A stretch of 64,000 nt of DNA from Lamellibrachia satsuma (GCA_033239005.1 BSQZ01000002.1:2721001-2785000), one strand, 5' to 3'. Shown: positions 42,861 to 54,315, counted from the stretch's first letter. The notes: generated from the sequence alone by a model not told the origin. Translations and numbers: made by a program.

Positions 42861-44695
42861 CTCTAGATCCTGTTGGAGCTGACACTGGGTCTTGAGATTA
42901 GGCTGTATCACACTGCCTGATTTCAAGACCCTGTTGGAGCTAACACTGTCTGATATCAAGATCCTGTTGGAGCTGACGACACTGCCTAACTTCAAGATCC
43001 TGTTGGAGCTGACACTGTCTAATCTCAAGATCCTGTTGGAGCTGACACTGATTCTTGAGATTAGGCTGTGTCACACTGCCTGATCTCAAGATCCTGTTGG
43101 AGCTAACACTGTCTCATCTCAAGATCCTGTTGGAGCTGACACTGGGTCTTGAGATTAGGCTGTGTCACAATGCCTGATCTCAAGACCCTGTTGGAGCTAA
43201 CACTGTCTAATCTCAAGATCCTGTTGGAGCTGACACTGTCTAATCTTGAGATTAGGCTGTGTCACACTGCCTGATCTTAAGACCGTGTTGGAGCTGACAC
43301 TATCTAATCTCAAGACCCTGTTGGAGCTGACACTGCCTAATCTCAAGATCCTGTTGAAGCTGACACTGTCTAATCTCAAGATCCTGTTGGAGCTGACACT
43401 GTCTAATCTCAAGACTCTGTTGGAGCTGACACTGTCTAAACTCAAGATCCTGTTGGAGCTGACAATGTGTAATCTCAAGACCCTGTTGGAGCTGACACTG
43501 TCTAATCTCAAGATCCTATTGGAGCTGACACTGTCTAATCTCATGACCCTGTTGGAACTGACACTGTCTAATCTCAAGATCCTATTGGAGCTGATGCTGT
43601 CTAATCTCAAGATCCTATTGGAACTGACACTGTGTAATCTCAAGACCCTGTTGGAACTGACACTGTCTAATCTCGAGATCCTATTGGAGCTGACACTGTC
43701 TAATCTCGAGACCCTGTTGGAAATGACACTGTCTAATCTCAAGATCCTATTGGAGCTGACATTGTCTAATCTCAAGACCCTGTTGGAGCTGACACTGTCT
43801 AATCTCAAGACCCTTTTGGAACTGACACTGTCTAATCTCAAGACCCTGTTGTAGCTGACACTGTCTAATCTCAAGACCCTGTTGGAACTGACACTGTCTA
43901 ATCTCAAGATCCTATTGGAGCTGACACTGTCTAATCTCAAGACCCTGTTGGAACTGACACTGTCTAATCTCAAGATCCTATTGGAACTGACACTGTCCAA
44001 TCTCAAGACCCTGTTGGAACTGACACTGTCTAATCTCAAGATCCTATTGGAGCTGACACTGTCTAATCTCAAGATCCTATTGGAGCTGACACTGTCTAAT
44101 CTCAATACCCTGTTGGAGCTGACACTGTCTAATCTCAAGACCCTGTTGGAACTGACACTGTCTAATCTCGAGACCCTGTTGGAAATGACACTGTCTAATC
44201 TCAAGACCCTGTTGGAGCTGACACTGTCTAATCTCAAGACCCTGTTGGAACTGACACTGTCTAATCTCAAGACCCTGTTGGAGCTGACACTGTCTAATCT
44301 CAAGACCCTGTTGGAACTGACACTGTCTAATCTCAAGATCCTATTGGAGCTGACACTGTCTAATCTCAAGACCCTGTTGGAACTGACACTGTCTAATCTC
44401 AAGATCCTGTTGGAGCTGACACTGTCTAATCTCAAGACCCTGTTGGAACTGACACTGTCTAATCTCAAGATCCTATTGGAGCTGACACTGTCTAATCTCA
44501 AGACCCTGTTGGAGCTGACACTGTCTAATCTCAAGACCCTGTTGGAACTGACACTGTCTAATCTCAAGATCCTGTTGGAGCTGACACTGTCTAATCTCAA
44601 GATCCTATTGGAGCTGACACTGTCTAATCTCAAGATCCTGTTGGAGCTGACACTGTCTAATCTCAAGATCCTATTGGAGCTGCACCTGAGAGTGA
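42861..44695. repeat. 33-bp minisatellite, about 50 units, with inverted half-units at the left end
   Basis: Unit ACACTGTCTAATCTCAAGAT + CCTGTTGGAGCTG. Up to 43265 some units also carry GGTCTTGAGATTAGGCTGTG, the reverse complement of the CTAATCTCAAGA core, giving palindromes such as CTAATCTTGAGATTAG at 43237-43255. To the right of that the array is homogeneous. The 33-base period keeps frames open for up to 511 codons on the minus strand and 273 on the plus strand; these are not genes. Confidence 0.95.
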
Positions 44696-44849
44696 AAATA
44701 TAGGTGCCCCTAGAAGTGTATTTTGGGGTCATTGGGTCAAATCTCCCTGTGGCTTAAAGTTTAGATTTTTTTTATGTAACCTTTTGTGCCACTACATGGT
44801 AGCACAGGAACTTATGGGTGACTAAACTTGGCCCCCCTTTGTGAGATCC

Positions 44850-45140
44850 TAGATACGCCAGTGACTTGGAGACGCTGTGACTGGGCGGTCAGAGGCCAGA
44901 CTGTTAATTGAGATGACGGGGTTTGAATCCAATTGCTACCAAAAGCCGTTGGTCGGTTCTACATGGTGTCTATGCCAGGGGACATAAATATCCCACACGG
45001 GATAAATGTAATGTAAACATTTGAGTGTTTGTGTAAATGTTTTGCCGAACTGATCATTGATTTGTAGACATGTTACAGTGTTGTGTGTGGCAGGTTCAAC
45101 CCCTGCTGGTGTTTGCAGTGTGCATACAAACACTACTGGT
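44850..45140. repeat. possible tRNA-derived SINE-like sequence
   Basis: GGGGTTTGAATCC at about 44918 resembles a Pol III B box, and GTGACTGGGCGGTCAGAGG upstream is a loose A-box candidate. No second copy was found in the window, so this is weak. Confidence 0.25.
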
Positions 45141-45689
45141 TGTGTACACATCTACTGAATTCAAATCACTACATTCAGCCTATTTAACTATATGTACAAT
45201 TTACGTAGAATATTTATGTAAAAAAAATGTTTAAGATGCATTAGTTATGATATCAACTATATGTAAAATATGTTTTAAATAGTTATATTAGAGCATCAGA
45301 TATCAGAGTATCCCACAGGCCGGGCTGTTTGGTATATAACCGCATAAGATATGAGTCAAGTCATATCTAATAATTAAATGTTTCACCTTGCAGTGAGATC
45401 ATGATGTCTGTGCTCTATGCTACCGAAGTACCTCCTGGTAAGTTTACAGCCACCGCCTCCCCCCATGTCTCCTGGTAAGTGTACAGCCAACCCCACCCTG
45501 TGTCAGAGGTGGGTTCAGTTACACAGCATCATAAAAACTTAATTAAAATTAAGGCGCTTCACTTTGAATCAGGTTCATTGATGTTCAAATTAATAGTGTG
45601 AAAGTTTAAGTTACGTGCAGTCGATTTAATAAAAGAGGGCATATTTTTTTATAATTTTCAAAATAATTAACTTTAGTATAACTCACAAA

Positions 45690-45830
45690 GTGTGAATAGT
45701 CTGAAGTTATAATATATAGCCTGATGTTGTAGTATATAGTCTGATGTTATAGTAGTTAGCCTCATGTTATAGTATTTAGCCTCATGTTATAGTATTTAGC
45801 CTCATGTTATTGTATATAGCTTGTCATATT
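45690..45830. repeat. 21-22 bp array (unit 1)
   Basis: TAGCCTGATGTTATAGTATA-type units, also present at 49240-49455 in unit 2 but with more copies there. Confidence 0.9.
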
Positions 45831-46128
45831 GGATACTAGATGGGGTATATTGTTTGCCAAATTAATCTGAAACGAGACAAACAAAACACTCAAATTGAGG
45901 AGGGACCTTAATGCCTTCAAACTGCTATTAATTGCAGCATGGCTGAATGCTTGCCAAAGAAATTGAGATGGCGTTCAAATGAACAGGTCTGGAAGGGGTG
46001 AAGTGTTTTAACAGTCCCAAGGACTAAATACCACGCTATATAAGAACATACCTTTACCTTTTTAATTCAAAAAATTACATGTCCGACATTCTGTTTACTC
46101 TTTCTTTCACAGTTCATGCTGTTTGTAG

Positions 46129-46273
46129 GCTGTAACCATTTACCAGGCTAAACAGAAACTGAAGTCAGTCATGCGTTCGAAAGAATAGAGGACGTCTTCA
46201 GAGGAACTCATTAAATATGCTCACAAAATCAGCACCAGCAATGCAGTGGCTGCCCCAGCGACCTGGGCACCAG
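46129..46273 (+). pseudogene. MED4-like exon, copy 1, with in-frame stop
   Basis: Acceptor TTTGTAG is intact. In phase it reads AVTIYQAKQKLKSV, MRSKE, TAG stop, then [20 protein letters not shown] and AAPATWAP, ending one base into a codon before GTAAGT. Mediator subunit 4 of animals has the same block (YQAK-x-KL, SSEE-x-IKYAH-x-ISASNAV-x-AP-x-TW-x-PG). Mediator bridges transcription factors and RNA polymerase II in the nucleus. Copy 2 has CAG where this copy has TAG. Confidence 0.8.
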
Positions 46274-46779
46274 GTAAGTAATAGGGTTTAAATAGAGCCT
46301 ACCCAAAATAACCTGTTGTGCCTGTAGGTGTGTGTGGTATAAAGGTGAAATCACATGAGGTAGTCAACGTAGGTACAACATGTAATTCATGACTCTTACT
46401 GTGCACTGAAACAATCGTGTATCTAGGCCAACTCATGCTCAATCGCGTTCAAAGTTATTCAAACGTCAGATCAGCCCACTTTGTTGAGCAACTATCCATG
46501 TAAAAATATGTATACTGCATGGAGTGATAAAGCATTGAATTAATATCCAGGATGTTGTAAGCTAAAACTGGGCGGGTATACCCTTTGTACTTCTCCCTTT
46601 CATTCTTGAATTTTGCATAGATAATCTTTACCAATATGTCTACATGTTTAATCAATGTAAGATATGTAGCTGTGTCCAGTTATTTGACATGGGTTGTTCA
46701 TAATGGAAGAAGAAAAAGAAACCAAAAATGGGCTTATGTTTTAATCATTGTTCATTCCCTCTAAATGACTGCAGTTGTG

Positions 46780-46980
46780 GTAGGACTCATTACAACATAA
46801 TTATGTGGTAGGGCTCATTATAACATAATTATGTGGTAGTGCTCATTATAGCATAATGCTGTGGTAGGGCTCATTATAATATAATTATATGGTAGGGCTC
46901 ATAATATAATTGTTACCACATCAGTTTTATAATATAATTGTTACCACATCAGTTTTATAATATAATTATGTCATCAGTTT
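46780..46980. repeat. 28-bp and related short tandem units
   Basis: GTGGTAGGGCTCATTATAAC-type units, about five, followed by two to three units of ATAATATAATTGTTACCACA. Confidence 0.88.
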
Positions 46981-47034
46981 GATATAAGTTGTACTTGTTA
47001 TATATAACTACATGTTTTAAGTATCCTGCCAGTG

Positions 47035-47567
47035 GCAGTGCTGGGGTGTCTGTGCTGGGGTGTCTGTGCTGGGGTGTCAGTCCTGGGGTGTCTGTGCTGG
47101 AGTGTCAGTGCTGGGGTGTCAGTCCTGGGTGTCAGTGCTGGGGTGTCTGTGCTGGGGTGTCAGTCCTGGGGTGTCAGTGCTAGGGTGTCAGTGCTGGGAT
47201 GTCAGTCCTGGGGTGTCAGTGCTGGGGTGTCAATCCTTGGGTGTCAGTCCTGAGGTGTCAGTGCTAGGGTGTCAGTCCTGGGGTGTCAGTCCTTGGGTGT
47301 CAGTCCTGAGGTGTCAGTGCTAGGGTGTCAGTGCTGGGGTGTCAGTCCTGGGGTGTCAGTCCTGGGGTGTCAGTGCTAATGTGTCAGTGCTGGGGTGTCA
47401 GTCCTTGGGTGTCAGTCCTGAGGTGTCAGTGCTGGGGTGTCAGTGTTGGGGTGTCAGTCCTGGGGTGTCAGTGCTAGGGTGTCAGTCCTTGGGTGTCAGT
47501 TCTGGGGTGTCAGTGCTGGGGTGTCTGTGCTGGGGTGTCAGTGCTGGGGTGTCAGTGCTGGGATGAC
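47035..47567. repeat. 14-bp minisatellite, about 38 units
   Basis: GTGCTGGGGTGTCA and GTCCTGGGGTGTCA alternate with few variants. The G-rich strand could form G-quadruplexes. All open frames here are repeat artefacts. Confidence 0.95.
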
Positions 47568-48044
47568 AGATAGCCAAGGTCCAGTGTCACCAGATGTATA
47601 AGTATCAGTGTTAATTAATTACCCAGGAACTTGCCTTGTGAGAAACCTGTGGTGTTAGTTAGTCTGTTCAAACTAGAAGGCCAGAAAGTGAGAGTTAATG
47701 AATGGTTAGTAAGTGTTTGGTCAGCCAGGCTTGGATGTTATATAGTTGTAGACAGAGAGAAAAACAGTGAAGTTGCAGGCAGGCAGTGGTGTAGGCAGAA
47801 GAGGGTTTCCCTCAGTCAAGGGCTGGATACACTGGTGAGCTGCTGATAGGTGTCTTAAGCTTGGCTGGAACTGGCAGACTGTCAGGGTTTAGCAACTACA
47901 TTGACCAGTAATTTAATGTCAATTATAAATACGTGTTTGGCAGTATCCTTATGTCTTGACTTTGTCTACACATTCGGTTAAGCACAACTTTATTTTCTTA
48001 ACGATGTCACCATGACAACAGTTTCCATGACAGCCCAGCAACAG

Positions 48045-48115
48045 ATTGCGATGGAGAAGAGACAGAGACAGAGACATCCGACTTCTACAACCTGAAAGAT
48101 GCAGAGAACCTCCTG
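48045..48115 (+). pseudogene. possible MED4-like coiled-coil exon, frame broken
   Basis: Ends at TCCTG|GTAAGT. The three frames successively give MEK-R, RDRDRDIRLLQ and NLKDAENLL, which in order resemble the animal MED4 block EKR-D-x-D-I-x-x-L-Q-x-x-LK-x-AE-x-x-L just upstream of YQAK. A GACAGA triplication appears to have disturbed the frame. The assignment depends on shifting frames twice, so it is tentative. The corresponding place in unit 1 (45394-45437) is shorter and not readable. Confidence 0.45.
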
Positions 48116-48297
48116 GTAAGTTTACAGCCACCCCCCCCGTGTCAGGGGGGTGTTCAGTAACACAGCATCATGAAAACTCTTACAGTTACACATTTCACTT
48201 TGAATCAGGTTCATTAATGTTTAAATTAATAGTGTTTGACAGTTTAGTTATGTGCAGTCAGTTTAATAAAATATTTTTGTTAATATCCTCAAAATAA

Positions 48298-49238
48298 AAC
48301 CCGTTCCCCGGGTTTAACCTAGGTTTAACCTAGATTGGTCGAAACCTCCATTTTGGGTTAAACTGGGTTAAACCCAGGTTAAACTATTTTTCAGGCATAT
48401 TTTATCACAGTATGAAAGAATAAATCTGGTCTTAGTTGTTGAGTTGAGCTAAATGACTTGACCATGAATTGGTGGTGGCTCTGATGATTGTTTTAACTTT
48501 AGGGGTTAGAGGGTGAATCCAGTTGTTGGCAGTGAACACAAGTGCTGCTTGCTGAGAGAGTGGATTACCACCTCTCAGTCTCCAAGGCTCAATATTCCCT
48601 CTGCAAGCTGACACCAGACTATAATGGTTGCCTGGCTTGAATCACTACACTTCTTTTTCAGAAGACTCAGCTTGCAATTCATGGCACTGTCCATTGTGAG
48701 GTCAACAAAGGCATTTTATGGTTATGGCTAACTGATAAAAGTCCCTTTTATTATGGACTTCCTGACCTGGTTTAAGCAAATACAAGGATTATGGTCTGAA
48801 CTGGAAACTAGTACAAGCTGTTTCCATAAGGTGGATATTAACTTGAGGTTTCTGGCTAGGGAAAATACCACCAACTGAAGGGAAATCTGTGTAGCTTCTA
48901 TGCATTCAATGTACAGAAAAGTTGTTTCAATCAATAACAGAACACACCAACAGCACGATTATCGTACAGTGATAAGTAGACACATTGACATATTTATTTA
49001 AAGAGCAATTTTCATCTTTTATTGCATCAATAATATGACACCAATGTTAAACCATCATTAATCCACATGCCACCTGTATTAATATTGAGAATGTCTCCCC
49101 ACTAATATCATCCTCAGTTATCAAAGTAAAGCCCAATTTAACCCAGGTTTAACCCGGGTTATACTAGTAAAATGCAGGTTTAACCTGGGTTAAACCACCG
49201 GGCTGGACAAAACCAGTTTAACCCAGGTTAAACTCCCT
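48298..49238. mobile_element. 0.94-kb insertion with GGTTTAACC-rich ends
   Basis: Absent from duplication unit 1. The left end holds CGGGTTTAACCTAGGTTTAA and TTAAACCCAGGTTAAAC. The right end (49130-49235) holds TTTAACCCAGGTTTAACCCG, GGTTTAACCTGGGTTAAAC and AGTTTAACCCAGGTTAAAC. The motif is largely self-complementary. No transposase is seen. A non-autonomous foldback-like element is the simplest explanation; exact ends and target duplication were not resolved. Confidence 0.6.
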
Positions 49239-49239
49239 T

Positions 49240-49455
49240 ATAGTATATAGGCTGAAGTAACAGTATATAGCCTGATGTTAAAGTATATAACCTGATGATA
49301 AAGTATATAGCCTGATGTTATTGTATATAGCCTGATGTTATAGTATATAGCTTGATGCCATAGTGTATAGCCTGATGCCATAGTATAATAGCCTGATGTC
49401 ATAGTATATAGCCTGATGTCATAGTATTTAGCTTGATGTTATAGTATATAGGGCC
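49240..49455. repeat. 21-22 bp array (unit 2)
   Basis: About ten units of TAGCCTGATGTTATAGTATA-type sequence, more than in unit 1. Confidence 0.9.
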
Positions 49456-49808
49456 AGATAACTTTTTCCACCAATTTTTACCGTATCCAGTGAAAAATAA
49501 TTTAATAGTTTGTCCATTGATTTCACACACAAAACTAAGTAACAAATCTCAACAAAAGTGCAGCTTGTTGTTTTGGATATTAGATAATCAAATTGAGGAG
49601 GGACCTTAATGCCTGCAAACTGTTAGTAATTGCAGAGTGGCTGAATGCTTCCCAGAGAAATCGTGCTTGAATGAACAGTGTAGTGTTTTTACCAGTCCCA
49701 AGGACTAGATACCAGGCTACATAAGAACATACCTTTACCTTTTTTAATTCCAAAAATTGCATGTCCGACATGTTGTTTACTCTCTTTCAAAGTTTATACT
49801 GTTTGCGG

Positions 49809-49952
49809 GCTATTGTCATTTACCAGGCTAAACAGAAACTGGAGTTGATCAAGCATTCGAATGAACAGCGGACGTCTTCAGAGGAACTCGTTAAATATGC
49901 TAACAAAATCAGCACCAGCAACGCAGTGGCTGCCCCAGCAACCTGGCACCAG
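49809..49952 (+). pseudogene. MED4-like exon, copy 2, acceptor lost
   Basis: Reads AIVIYQAKQKLELIKHSNEQ, then [20 protein letters not shown] and AAPATWHQ without a stop. The acceptor that is TTTGTAG in copy 1 is TTTGCGG here, so no AG precedes the exon. One G is missing in TGGCACCAG compared with TGGGCACCAG of copy 1, which alters the exit phase and the W-x-PG ending. The upstream frame stays open by chance. Animal MED4 should continue with a DPRRPYP block; none was found downstream. Confidence 0.8.
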
Positions 49953-50079
49953 GTAAGTAATATGGTTCTAATAGAGGCTACGCGAAATAACATGTGGTGC
50001 TTCTGGTGTGTAATAAAAAGGCGAAATCATGAGATTGTGAACATGCTGTGCACTGAAACAGTCACGTACCTAGGCCAAC

Positions 50080-50175
50080 ACATGCTCAATCATGTATCTA
50101 CGCCAACACATGTTCAATCATGTATCTAGGCCAACACATGCTCAATCATGTATCTAGGCCAATACATGCTCAATC
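50080..50175. repeat. 28-bp tandem array, about four units
   Basis: CATGCTCAATCATGTATCTA and GGCCAACA repeated; only one such unit exists in duplication unit 1. Confidence 0.9.
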
Positions 50176-50534
50176 ATGCTCAAACTTATTAAAACATCAG
50201 ATCAGCCGATTTTTGCATTCTGGTGGTAGCATTATGATTTCTGTTAATATAAGTAAGCATTATTGTTGATACGCTGTATTCTTTCCTGAAACAGTAATTC
50301 TTTAACAATTTACATACTCATTGTTGCCATGGATACATCATTGTTGTTGTTGTCATGGATACGTCATTGTTCAGACTCTCTAATTTAAAGTATAAAATTA
50401 CGTGTTGTACTTCCATCGGCAACTGATCCCACGATCAATGTTTTTATACACGCCTGTCTTCTAGCAATCAAAATCATGCCTTTCCAAGTACCTTAGTACA
50501 AGGTACATCATTTAGTGACCACCTCTCTGATTTA

Positions 50535-50800
50535 GTACACGGTCAATAAGGCAGTGACCACCCCACCTAAGGCAGTGACCACCCCATCTAAGGCAGAGAC
50601 CACCCCATCTAAGGCAGTGACCACCCCATCTAAGGCAGTGACCACCCCATCTAAGGCAGTAACCACCCCATCTAAGGCAGTCACCACCCCACCTAAGGCA
50701 ATGACTACCTCATCTTAGGCAGTGACTACCCCATCTAAGACAGTGAACAACCCATCTAAGGCAATAATCACCCCATCTAAGGCAGTAACCACCCCACTGA
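50535..50800. repeat. 21-bp tandem array, about 12 units
   Basis: AAGGCAGTGACCACCCCATC-type units. Confidence 0.93.
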
Positions 50801-51374
50801 ATTTGCATAACTATAATATTGCAACATGTGTTAATAGATTTATTTGATTCTCAGAAACTAGTCCATGGTTCAGTTTAAATACAGATGTGCAGCAAGTGTT
50901 GTGTCAAGTTGTATGGGATTATACTATACCATATATAGCCATCAGTAGTGAAGTTGCCAATGGCAACTTGCAGTGCCTACATAAAATGTGCACTTTAATA
51001 TGGGAAATGTGTTCCTTACATGTGATTTTGTTCACAGTTGCATAGAGCTTTAAAGCCCTTGTTACCTGAGGATGATAGTATGAGACCCAATGTAAAGATG
51101 TGTTATGTTGTAACTAGTCTGAAGTAAACATTTGTATTATGCAATATTCAGGTTGATCTACGTTGCCAGCGTCAGTCAAGAGCAACATCTTCTACTGCGG
51201 ACAACAAAAAGGATAAAAGAATACCTCCTGTCCGAACACAAAGACCATTGTAGTGACAAGAGTACAGAAATCGTGTGGGCGTAATCGCTAATAATTATAG
51301 TACTATGACCTGTTGTCATATGAGTTGGTTGAATTGAAACCCAACATTTGCTCATTTTGGAAATGATAAAGTAT
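50801..51374. other. no gene supported
   Basis: AT-rich. TATTCAG at about 51150 precedes a frame of 35 codons ending at TAG (VDLRCQRQSRATSSTAD at its start), but nothing identifies it as an exon. Confidence 0.4.
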
Positions 51375-51445
51375 TTGTATGTATGTATGTATGTATGTAT
51401 GTATGTATGTATGTATGTTAGCATGCATGCATGCATGTATGTATT
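51375..51445. repeat. GTAT/GCAT tetranucleotide microsatellite
   Basis: GTATGTATGTAT followed by GCATGCATGCAT. Confidence 0.95.
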
Positions 51446-51739
51446 TTACGTTTCACCAAGAATCACTATTATACACACCCACTATGTTGATCAATGTGTT
51501 CGTATATGTACCTATAATGCAAGTAAACATTTGCCCAACAAGCTATATATGCTATTACGACACTGGTGCTAATAGCAAGTTTCCTTCAAACAACTCTAAA
51601 GTTGTGTTGGTAGACTAATCAAAAAAGTTGTGTGAATCGCATCAGTTTCGTAACACAGTTCACAGTCTTATTTTTATGACTTGGGAATTGATCTGAACAG
51701 GTCAACTGATTATTTTTATGACTTGGGAATTGATCTGAA

Positions 51740-52445
51740 CAGGTCAACTGATTGGCAGGTCCTTGCTGGGTGTCCCACGACAGTCATACTTCCCTGGACA
51801 CACAACCGATTGATCAGTCCTTGCTGGGTGTCCCACGACGGCCACACTTCCCTGGACACACAACCGATTGGCCAGTCCTTGCTGGGTGTCCCACGACGGC
51901 CACACTTCACTGGACACACAACCGATTGGCCAGTCCTTGCTGGGTGTCCCACGACAGTCATACTTCCCTGGACACACAACCGATTGGTCAGTCCTTGCTG
52001 GGTGTCCCACGACGGCCACACTTCCCTGGACACACAACCGATTGGCCAGTCCTTGCTGGGTGTCCCACGACGGCCAGACTTCACTGGACACACAACTGAT
52101 TGGTCAGTCCTTGCTGGGTGTCCCACGACGGCCAGACTTCACTGGACACACAACCGATTGGTCAGTCCTTGCTGGGTGTCCCACGACGGCCAGACTTCAC
52201 TGGACACACAACCGATTGGTCAGTCCTTGCTGGGTGTCCCACGATGGTGACACTTCACTGGACACACAACCGATTGGTCAGTCCTTGCTGGGTGTCCCAC
52301 GACGGCCAGACTTCACTGGACACACAACCGATTGATCAGTCCTTGCTGGGTGTCCCACGATGGTGACACTTCACTGGACACACAACCGATTGGCCAGTCC
52401 TTGCTGGGTGTCCCATGACAGTCACACTTCACTGAACACACAACC
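51740..52445. repeat. 58-bp minisatellite, about 12 units
   Basis: CAGTCCTTGCTGGGTGTCCC, then ACGACGGCCACACTTCACTG and GACACACAACCGATTGG. A short direct repeat (ATTTTTATGACTTGGGAATT) precedes it at 51669-51735. Open frames over the array are artefacts. Confidence 0.95.
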
Positions 52446-52978
52446 ATGAGATGGAAAGTGCAGATGCAGTGTGCCATCGTGACGTTTGTGTAGATACACA
52501 AACAACAACACTGGAGCTCTTACGTCTAGGGAATTCTCCTTCCTCAGCCCTGGACTCCTTGGAATAGGATTTGTAAATCGAACATGGTGACGGGTATCCC
52601 CAGATCTCTGCTGACCGAGCATACTCTCCTGATCTGCAATGGTGCTATAAGTAATTATTCGGTGGGTGAAGTGTTCGCGTATGGACTGTTCCTTACCAAA
52701 GTGGATATAGAGTACCAAAATATAATTATGAAGATAATTAAATTATAACACTGTATCTAATATAAAAATGTGTACATTAAAAAATGTGACAAGAAATCAC
52801 CAAATTATGCATCCATATGTCATAACATTGTGGCAACTTGCCTTCATTGTTTTTAATGACATTGTCACCTTTTGTTGATCTTTCTTCATGACAATTACTG
52901 ATGTGTTAACTGATGCAGTGATATAACATGCTTTATCATTCAATAAAATTTCCGTTTTTATACATTATACACACTACC
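52446..52978. other. no gene supported
   Basis: A minus-strand open frame of 98 codons (52422-52718) overlaps the end of the array and extends into unique DNA (EQSIREHFTHRIITYSTIAD at its start). No motif, so not called. Confidence 0.35.
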
Positions 52979-53165
52979 TCAATCTGCACTCCCCTTTCCC
53001 CAGCAAACATGATGCGGCATAGAGTCAACCTAAGGCTCTGTCATATGAAGCTCGCGTAGATTTAAGAAGATGCTGGCGTCGAAGTAGCAATATCAATGTT
53101 ATCAACAATTTTGTACCATGTAAAACGTCCGTGTCATAAGGTTATTCCTGTAAATTCCAGATATC
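52979..53165. repeat. direct repeat Z, copy 1
   Basis: CACTCCCCTTTCCCCAGCAAA, read as CTCCCCTTTCCCCAGCAAA, then ATGTTATCAACAATT and GTACCATGTAAAA recur at 54140-54315. Confidence 0.85.
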
Positions 53166-53659
53166 TATTCATGTGATGGCTGCACTGTGCGAGTTAACAA
53201 TATATAGTTAGCTTTCTACTCACCAGATGTCAGTATTGTCATCTGCTGTTCACTGAAATGTGATATGAATATGTATACAAATATCAACCCAATCTACACA
53301 ATTATCACCAATAGTAATTACTGGATTAAAAACTACAAAGTCTTGCTTGTTTCAGTGTATACTGAACCTGTTGTCGTTTATTGACATCTGACATTTCAGT
53401 GTCCAGTCTCAACATGATTGAAGAGTTTACAAGCAAACTTCAGGTGCTGTGATTTTTAACACTGTGATTTCAAATATGTGAACACAATAGAGCCTCCCTC
53501 CCTCTCTCTCCTCCCACTATATGCCTCGCTCCCTCTCCGCCTCTCTCTCTCCCTCCCTCCCTCCCTGACTCAGCAGCGATGTCACGTCTGTCACGTAAAT
53601 TGAACACATCAAACTACCGCTAGAGGTCAGGCCACAGTGCGTTGGTGGCCATGTTTACG

Positions 53660-53800
53660 TTTTGTCTGATTATAGTAAAACTAGACCAAAAATTCTTTAA
53701 AAAATCAAAGCCATCGTCATAATGTTGATATTCTGAACAAGCTTTATCAAAATCACATACCTCCAACTGTTTTAATTAAGTCGCAAACACGCCTATCCTA
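53660..53800 (-). repeat. dispersed repeat X, partial copy 4
   Basis: In reverse it matches the second half of repeat X: GGAGGTATGTGATTTTGATAAA and AATCAGACAAAAC (GGAGGTATGTGATTTTGAT shown for identity). Confidence 0.75.
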
Positions 53801-54139
53801 AAAAATTGCATTTTTTGCCATATGTAAATATGCATATCGATGTTTCCGGAATGTCAACATCAATATACCTGCGCGGCTTCGAATCCACTGCAACATCTCA
53901 CTGCCAAACGTGCGACATTTCGAAAGTTCCAACCTGACTGGCTGAATACAGTTACTTCTTGAGATTAAAATAGAAAGTGGCTATATTGCGTATTTCTTGT
54001 CCTCCCGTCCATAAACATCTGTGATAGGTTCATCAAGTAACTTATACATGTGATACCTCCTTACTTACCCGGGTCTTTCACCTCTCCCTTCCTCGTTCAT
54101 ATACTTCCCACATATACGCTCCTCCAAACCTCCGTCCAC

Positions 54140-54315
54140 ACTCCCCTTTCCCCAGCAAATATGACACGTCATCGAGTCAAGTTAACTCGCCGTCAAATGA
54201 CACTTGCATAGATTGAAGAAGCTGCTGGCGTCATAGTAACACAATTAACGTTATCAACAATTATGTACCATGTAAAAGGTTCGTGTTATAAGGTTATCCC
54301 TGTAAATTCCACAAC
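54140..54315. repeat. direct repeat Z, copy 2
   Basis: Second copy of 52979-53165, same orientation, about 1.15 kb away. Confidence 0.85.

Larger units (their letters stand above)
45394..46485 (+). repeat. direct duplication unit 1, carries MED4-like exon copy 1
   Basis: Matches unit 2 (48080-50215) in order: TACCTCCTGGTAAGTTTACAGCCACC, split as CCTCCTGGTAAG and TTTACAGCCACC; then ACACAGCATCAT, AATCAGGTTCATT, a 21-22 bp array, ATTGAGGAGGGACC, the MED4-like exon and CTAGGCCAAC. It is 1.1 kb long because it lacks the insertion and array growth seen in unit 2. Confidence 0.88.
48080..50215 (+). repeat. direct duplication unit 2, carries MED4-like exon copy 2
   Basis: Second unit of the duplication starting at 45394. 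It is about 1 kb longer because of the insertion at 48298-49238 and longer short-unit arrays (49240-49455 and 50080-50175). The two units are separated by the 14-bp minisatellite and about 1.5 kb of other sequence. Confidence 0.88.

Noticed and set aside
41850..42866. Long Cys/Trp-rich and Val/His-rich frames on both strands
   Set aside because: Artefact of the 21-bp array.
43246..44703. Leucine-rich repeat protein on the plus strand (LELTLSNLK repeats)
   Set aside because: The apparent LRR pattern comes from the 33-bp DNA repeat; no LRR caps, signal peptide or splice sites.
43197..44732. 511-codon open frame on the minus strand with an 11-residue repeat
   Set aside because: It is read through a 33-bp minisatellite whose length is a multiple of three, and the opposite strand is open too. 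No start context or flanking gene structure.
44850..45140. Functional tRNA gene
   Set aside because: Only a B-box-like motif is present; no cloverleaf can be drawn. Kept only as a weak SINE-like feature.
50535..50800. CRISPR-like array
   Set aside because: Units are contiguous without unique spacers and the genome is eukaryotic. The same applies to the other tandem arrays.
51177..51252. Terminal exon of the MED4-like gene
   Set aside because: It has an acceptor-like CAG and an open frame to a stop, but the residues do not match any MED4 block.
51681..52366. Frames of up to 189 codons on both strands
   Set aside because: Artefacts of the 58-bp array.
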